In this document: positions 60,099 through 64,000 of the stretch, one piece after another
Layout of the letters: the number at the start of each line of letters is the position of its first letter
Position numbering within the stretch: the first letter of the stretch is position 1
NCBI RefSeq assembly: GCF_028288205.1
Contig: NZ_JAQBOD010000035.1
Span: forward strand, 1 to 64,000
Direction: 5' to 3'
Source of the DNA: Mucilaginibacter sp.
Lineage (GTDB): Bacteria > Bacteroidota > Bacteroidia > Sphingobacteriales > Sphingobacteriaceae
Length of the DNA stretch: 64,000 bases
Translations under genes and position numbers: made by a program
The notes under the pieces: model-generated
The model's database searches: none
The model's input: only the letters and a program-made list of their open reading frames with translations
What the model was told of the DNA's origin: nothing

Positions 60099-60827
60099 AT
60101 GAAAATAATATTGAAGAAATTGCACTGCTATATTTACAGGTATAGCGTTGCTTTTTTTTACATTTTATTGAGCCCCTTTCTTTATTATTTTTCACGCAAG
60201 CCCCAACGGTATAAGAACATGAATAAGGTTAGGCGCTTATGGGGATTTTTAAGTTCTATAACTGTAGGTATTTTATATAATTTTTCCTTTGAAGAACCTA
60301 TCGACTGGAAAAAAACTTACATTATTTGCCCCAACCATATTTCAAATCTGGATATTACTGCAATGAGCCTGCTGGTAAAAAACAATTTTTGCTTTATGGG
60401 CAAAGAAGAACTAATGGATGAGTTTGTTACCGGTATATTTTTCAGATCAGTTGATATACCGGTTAACCGCGAAAGTAAAATGTCGTCATTCAGAGCATTT
60501 AAGCAGACTGCTGAAAGGTTGACAAACGGAACAACTGTAATTATATTTCCGGAAGGAAAGATCCCCGATGAATATCCTCCACAATTACATGAATTTAAAA
60601 ATGGCCCGTTTCGACTGGCAATTGAATTAAAAATACCCATTATACCTGTAACCTCGTTAAACACCTGGCAAAAATTATGGGATACCGGCCTCGAATATGG
60701 CAGCAAACCGGGTATTTGTAATATATTTGTACATAGGCCCATTGAAACGGCCAATTTAACTTTAGATGATGCTGATGCTTTACGCGATAAAGTATTTGGC
60801 ATAATAAAACAAAAATTTGAAGCATGA
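60099..60827 (+). CDS. 1-acyl-sn-glycerol-3-phosphate acyltransferase
   Basis: PNHISNLDITAM (HX4D-type, NHISNLD), IFPEGKIPDEYP. ATG 60099 preferred over TTG 60090. Confidence 0.9.
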   Translation: MKIILKKLHCYIYRYSVAFFYILLSPFLYYFSRKPQRYKNMNKVRRLWGFLSSITVGILYNFSFEEPIDWKKTYIICPNHISNLDITAMSLLVKNNFCFMGKEELMDEFVTGIFFRSVDIPVNRESKMSSFRAFKQTAERLTNGTTVIIFPEGKIPDEYPPQLHEFKNGPFRLAIELKIPIIPVTSLNTWQKLWDTGLEYGSKPGICNIFVHRPIETANLTLDDADALRDKVFGIIKQKFEA

Positions 60828-61111
60828 ATATTGATAGTGAAACCGTAGATAAAATAGCCCACCTTGCCCGTTTAGAGCTTGCCGAAACCGAAAAGCAGGA
60901 AATGATTGGCGACATGAATAAAATACTGGGTTTTATGGAAAAACTGAACGAGATCAATACATCAGGCGTTGAGCCGTTGATTTACCTGTCAAACGAGGTT
61001 AATGTTTTCCGCGAAGATGTGGTTAAGCAGGAAGTTACTCCTGAAGAAGCTTTACAAAATGCGCCTAAGCATGATGATCAGTACTTTTTAGTGGCGAAGG
61101 TTATAGGGTAG
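60824..61111 (+). CDS. gatC: Asp-tRNA(Asn)/Glu-tRNA(Gln) amidotransferase subunit GatC
   Basis: VDKIAHLARLELAETEKQEMIGDMNKILGFMEKLNEI; 4-nt ATGA overlap with the upstream gene. Confidence 0.95.
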   Translation: MNIDSETVDKIAHLARLELAETEKQEMIGDMNKILGFMEKLNEINTSGVEPLIYLSNEVNVFREDVVKQEVTPEEALQNAPKHDDQYFLVAKVIG

Positions 61112-61186
61112 TTATTAGTTGGAAAGTCGGACTTAAAATAAATCTGTAACAATACACCTAACTCTGCCGTCAAAGCAATAAAAAAC

Positions 61187-61924
61187 ATGAAGCCATTAAT
61201 TACCATTAAAGATATAGGACGTAAATACATTATAGGCACAGAAGTTATTCATGCGCTTAAATCTGTATCGCTAACTATTAATAAGGGTGAATTTGTGGCT
61301 TTGATGGGTCCGTCAGGTTCAGGCAAATCAACCTTAATGAATATTTTGGGTTGTTTGGATACGCCGACCAAAGGCGAGTATATTCTAAATGGCATTAATG
61401 TTAGCCACATGACCGACAATGAGTTGGCCGAAGTGCGTAACTCCGAGATCGGCTTCGTGTTTCAGACATTTAACCTGTTACCGCGAAATACTGCTTTAGA
61501 TAATGTGGCACTCCCATTAGTTTATGCCGGTATCAGCAAAGAAAACAGGCAGGAACGCGCTAAAAAAGCTTTAGAAAACGTGGGCCTGGGTAATCGTACA
61601 GATCACCGGCCCAATGAGCTTTCGGGCGGGCAGCGCCAACGTGTGGCAGTTGCTCGTGCTTTAATAAACGACCCATCCATTATTTTGGCCGATGAGCCTA
61701 CAGGTAACCTTGATACCAAAACATCTATCGAAATTATGGGCCTTTTGGAAGATATCCACACCAAAGGCAACACCATTATATTAGTAACGCACGAAGAAGA
61801 CATTGCCCTGCATGCCCACCGTATTGTACGTATGCGCGATGGTTTAATAGAGAATGACTATGCTAATCCTAATATACACACGATAGATAGAAATGTGGAT
61901 AGTACTGCGAAGGCTGTTTTATAA
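61187..61924 (+). CDS. ABC transporter ATP-binding protein (LolD/MacB type)
   Basis: [45 protein letters not shown]. Confidence 0.95.
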   Translation: MKPLITIKDIGRKYIIGTEVIHALKSVSLTINKGEFVALMGPSGSGKSTLMNILGCLDTPTKGEYILNGINVSHMTDNELAEVRNSEIGFVFQTFNLLPRNTALDNVALPLVYAGISKENRQERAKKALENVGLGNRTDHRPNELSGGQRQRVAVARALINDPSIILADEPTGNLDTKTSIEIMGLLEDIHTKGNTIILVTHEEDIALHAHRIVRMRDGLIENDYANPNIHTIDRNVDSTAKAVL

Positions 61925-61927
61925 ACG

Positions 61928-62545
61928 CTAACACAACGAAGCTATCCGCTCCACAAACTCTGCTAAATGTGTTGATTTTTCGGCTATAATAGGGTCATAA
62001 TTACCTATAATGAGGGTATGCTCTACAATCTCTATCATAAAGTCGTTATCCCTTATATCCATAACCGCGTTCCTGAAATTACGATCCATGCACGTGCTTG
62101 CTTTTGCATGATCATTAACCACCACATAAAAGGTATTGCTGAAGGCTTTATCCTCTTTAAAATCGAGCTCTAAGGGGTGTATTAATTCTAATATTTTGTC
62201 GGTAAGCGTTTCACGACGTATGATTACGCGGCCGAAATTATTTTTTAAATAAGTAAGCCCCCAAACCTGGTGTTCCTGATGATCTGATACATGTTTTACA
62301 CCGTTAAGGTTATAATGTACCTCCACAAATAAAATATACGAATCACCGCAATCCTGTTTGATCACAAACGATCCTCTTAAATTAACGCTCAGGCAGTTTC
62401 TAAATACTTCAAACTGCTCCAGGTTAAAATCAATATGCCCTGTGGGCAGGATATTAAATTCTGCTTTAAGTGCTTTGTAAGTATCGTTATACCTATCTAT
62501 TGTTTCTGTAGTTAGTCCGGTGGTATCAAAAGGATAATTTTCCAT
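61928..62545 (-). CDS. Hypothetical cytosolic protein
   Basis: Long ORF with coding character; no confident family. Confidence 0.6.
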   Translation of the reverse strand: MENYPFDTTGLTTETIDRYNDTYKALKAEFNILPTGHIDFNLEQFEVFRNCLSVNLRGSFVIKQDCGDSYILFVEVHYNLNGVKHVSDHQEHQVWGLTYLKNNFGRVIIRRETLTDKILELIHPLELDFKEDKAFSNTFYVVVNDHAKASTCMDRNFRNAVMDIRDNDFMIEIVEHTLIIGNYDPIIAEKSTHLAEFVERIASLC

Positions 62546-62581
62546 AACAAGGTTAGCGTTTGTTAAAAGTACATAATCCAG

Positions 62582-62651
62582 ACACGATTTTTAAGATTTA
62601 TTAGATTTTAAAGATTTAATTGTTCAATCTACTAAATCCTAAAAATTGTGT
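62582..62651. repeat. ~25-bp imperfect inverted repeat CACGATTTTTAAGATTTATTAGATT / AATCTACTAAATCCTAAAAATTGTG
   Basis: Arms match with about 3-4 substitutions. Confidence 0.75.
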
Positions 62652-62656
62652 TAAGA

Positions 62657-63643
62657 TCAATATGGTTTCATCTTCCCACAACTGCAAACACAGTTCGGGT
62701 CACTTGCGCCCAGCTTGGCTAAAAAGTGCTTGTAAAAAGCAATACGGTCTTGCATGCCTTGTACGTTATCGCCCTTGTTACATTCAACCCCGCCGTTAAT
62801 AATATCTATCACCATCCCAAAACCCGGAATACGGCCTGCTGCTTTATCACCTGCATTTTGTTTCCATTTACCAATCATTACATCGTGTGCAGATGGTTTG
62901 TGTGTTTGTGGTGTCATCCAAAAATAAATAGCTGCTTTAAACGCCACTACCGGGTCGGTCATAACCAAATCCGGATTGTTCAACAATATTCTATGATCGC
63001 CAAAAATACAATCAGACGCATAGCCGTAATTACCATTATAGCTTAATTGCATAGGGCCGCGGCCATAATATTTTTTGCCTTTAACCGGTGGGTATTCGTC
63101 GCTATCGCTAAAATAATCTAATGAGGTATTACTTTCGTGGGTAAGCATCAGTCCGTCGGTGTAGCTACCATTAAGGCCGTGGCGGGTTTCGTGTGCAATA
63201 TTTGCAAAAAACGCGGCCAACTCCTTTTTATTGGTAAGTATATTACTTTCGGTACAAAAACTTCCGTAATCAACAGTGTAGGTGCTGTCGGGTTTTACTT
63301 TTGCCCAGTGTTCGTTCCAGTATACGTCCTGCCTTACAGTGGTTGTTTTACCTGTGCTTTTGTCGGTACGTATAAACTGGTAAACAGATACTGCGCGGCG
63401 CGTAATTTGTATTTTAATCAAACCCAATTCTTTTACCGCCCTTATAAATGCGCTATAGGTGTAAAAAGGGTTACGTTGCGGAAAAAGATCATTAAATTGT
63501 TTCTCTGTAATTAAATTAAAAGCTACTGCCGGTTTAGGTTTAGCTTCTGTTTTATTTGCGGTACTGCTGCATTTAAAACTCGATAGTAATAATGCCGAAG
63601 CCAGTATTAATATAAATTTGGTTGACAATATGATGAATCTCAT
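62657..63643 (-). CDS. GH19 chitinase-like secreted/lipoprotein
   Basis: AAFFANIAHETRHG, YYGRGPMQLSYNGNYG, INGGVECNKG. Confidence 0.88.
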   Translation of the reverse strand: MRFIILSTKFILILASALLLSSFKCSSTANKTEAKPKPAVAFNLITEKQFNDLFPQRNPFYTYSAFIRAVKELGLIKIQITRRAVSVYQFIRTDKSTGKTTTVRQDVYWNEHWAKVKPDSTYTVDYGSFCTESNILTNKKELAAFFANIAHETRHGLNGSYTDGLMLTHESNTSLDYFSDSDEYPPVKGKKYYGRGPMQLSYNGNYGYASDCIFGDHRILLNNPDLVMTDPVVAFKAAIYFWMTPQTHKPSAHDVMIGKWKQNAGDKAAGRIPGFGMVIDIINGGVECNKGDNVQGMQDRIAFYKHFLAKLGASDPNCVCSCGKMKPY

Positions 63644-63766
63644 GGCGTATAGTTATGCGTGAACTATTAATAACGGTAAATATAAAAGCAAGTTTGAAGT
63701 AACCCATAAATATTGTTTAATTATTAACTATGTTTAAATCAATATTTATAAATTGCCGCGTCCCTT

Positions 63767-64000
63767 ATGAAGATATATACCAAAACAGGCGATAAAGGTT
63801 TTACTTCCCTTATAGGCGGTACACGCGTGCCTAAACATCACTTGCGTATTGAAAGCTATGGAACAGTGGATGAGCTAAACAGCTACATAGGGTTGATACG
63901 CGACCAGGAGATTACATTACATGACAAAGATTTTTTAAAACAAATACAGGATAGACTGTTTACTATTGGATCGTCATTAGCTGCCGATCCTGAAAAATCA
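63767..64000 (+). CDS. Cob(I)yrinic acid a,c-diamide adenosyltransferase (PduO type), truncated by the window end
   Basis: ATG 63767: MKIYTKTGDKGFTSLIGGTRVPKHHLRIESYGTVDELNSYIGLIRDQE...; open to the edge. Confidence 0.92.
   Translation, partial: MKIYTKTGDKGFTSLIGGTRVPKHHLRIESYGTVDELNSYIGLIRDQEITLHDKDFLKQIQDRLFTIGSSLAADPEKS

Noticed and set aside
60317-60862. 181-aa minus-strand ORF
   Set aside because: Antisense to the acyltransferase; shadow ORF.
1-64000. tRNA/rRNA genes, prophage or integrated element
   Set aside because: No cloverleaf-like segments, rRNA signatures, phage structural genes or integrase recognised by eye; tRNAscan-SE and a phage search would be decisive.

Overview
Chromosomal window from a member of Bacteroidetes, probably Sphingobacteriaceae (Mucilaginibacter/Pedobacter-like, judged from gene content, the T9SS sorting domain, SusC/SusD, PurS, a Rho with a long N-terminal insertion, and AT-rich TAnnTTTG-type promoters). 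It is mostly housekeeping: murA, a CBS/cysteine synthase-like enzyme, AMP nucleosidase, tig-clpP-clpX, recQ, gltA, queA, ispD, a heptose/LPS cluster (GT9-hldE2-gmhA), a PolX-like protein, sppA, folK, purS, pssA, rho, pyrF, yidC, pyrG, kdsB, trpS, gatC and a LolD-like ABC ATPase. Accessory content is one orphan SusC/SusD pair flanked by two GIN-domain (DUF2807-like) genes, a HigBA toxin-antitoxin pair, a multi-PAS hybrid histidine kinase with an unlinked orphan Hpt protein, a GH19 chitinase and a T9SS-sorted SGNH hydrolase. I found no phage, transposase, CRISPR array, rRNA or tRNA. Three things stand out: (1) about 14 gene junctions carry short locus-specific 'words' repeated directly and inverted, often as long hairpins, and some run into annotated N-termini (ispD, kdsB, CBS enzyme); (2) the left edge has two tiny unannotated ORFs sharing an L[GA]TAD motif, one with four tandem EKNNLGTADR copies; (3) the PolX-like protein appears to have lost its polymerase catalytic residues. 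Everything was read by eye; no homology search, structure prediction or folding was run.
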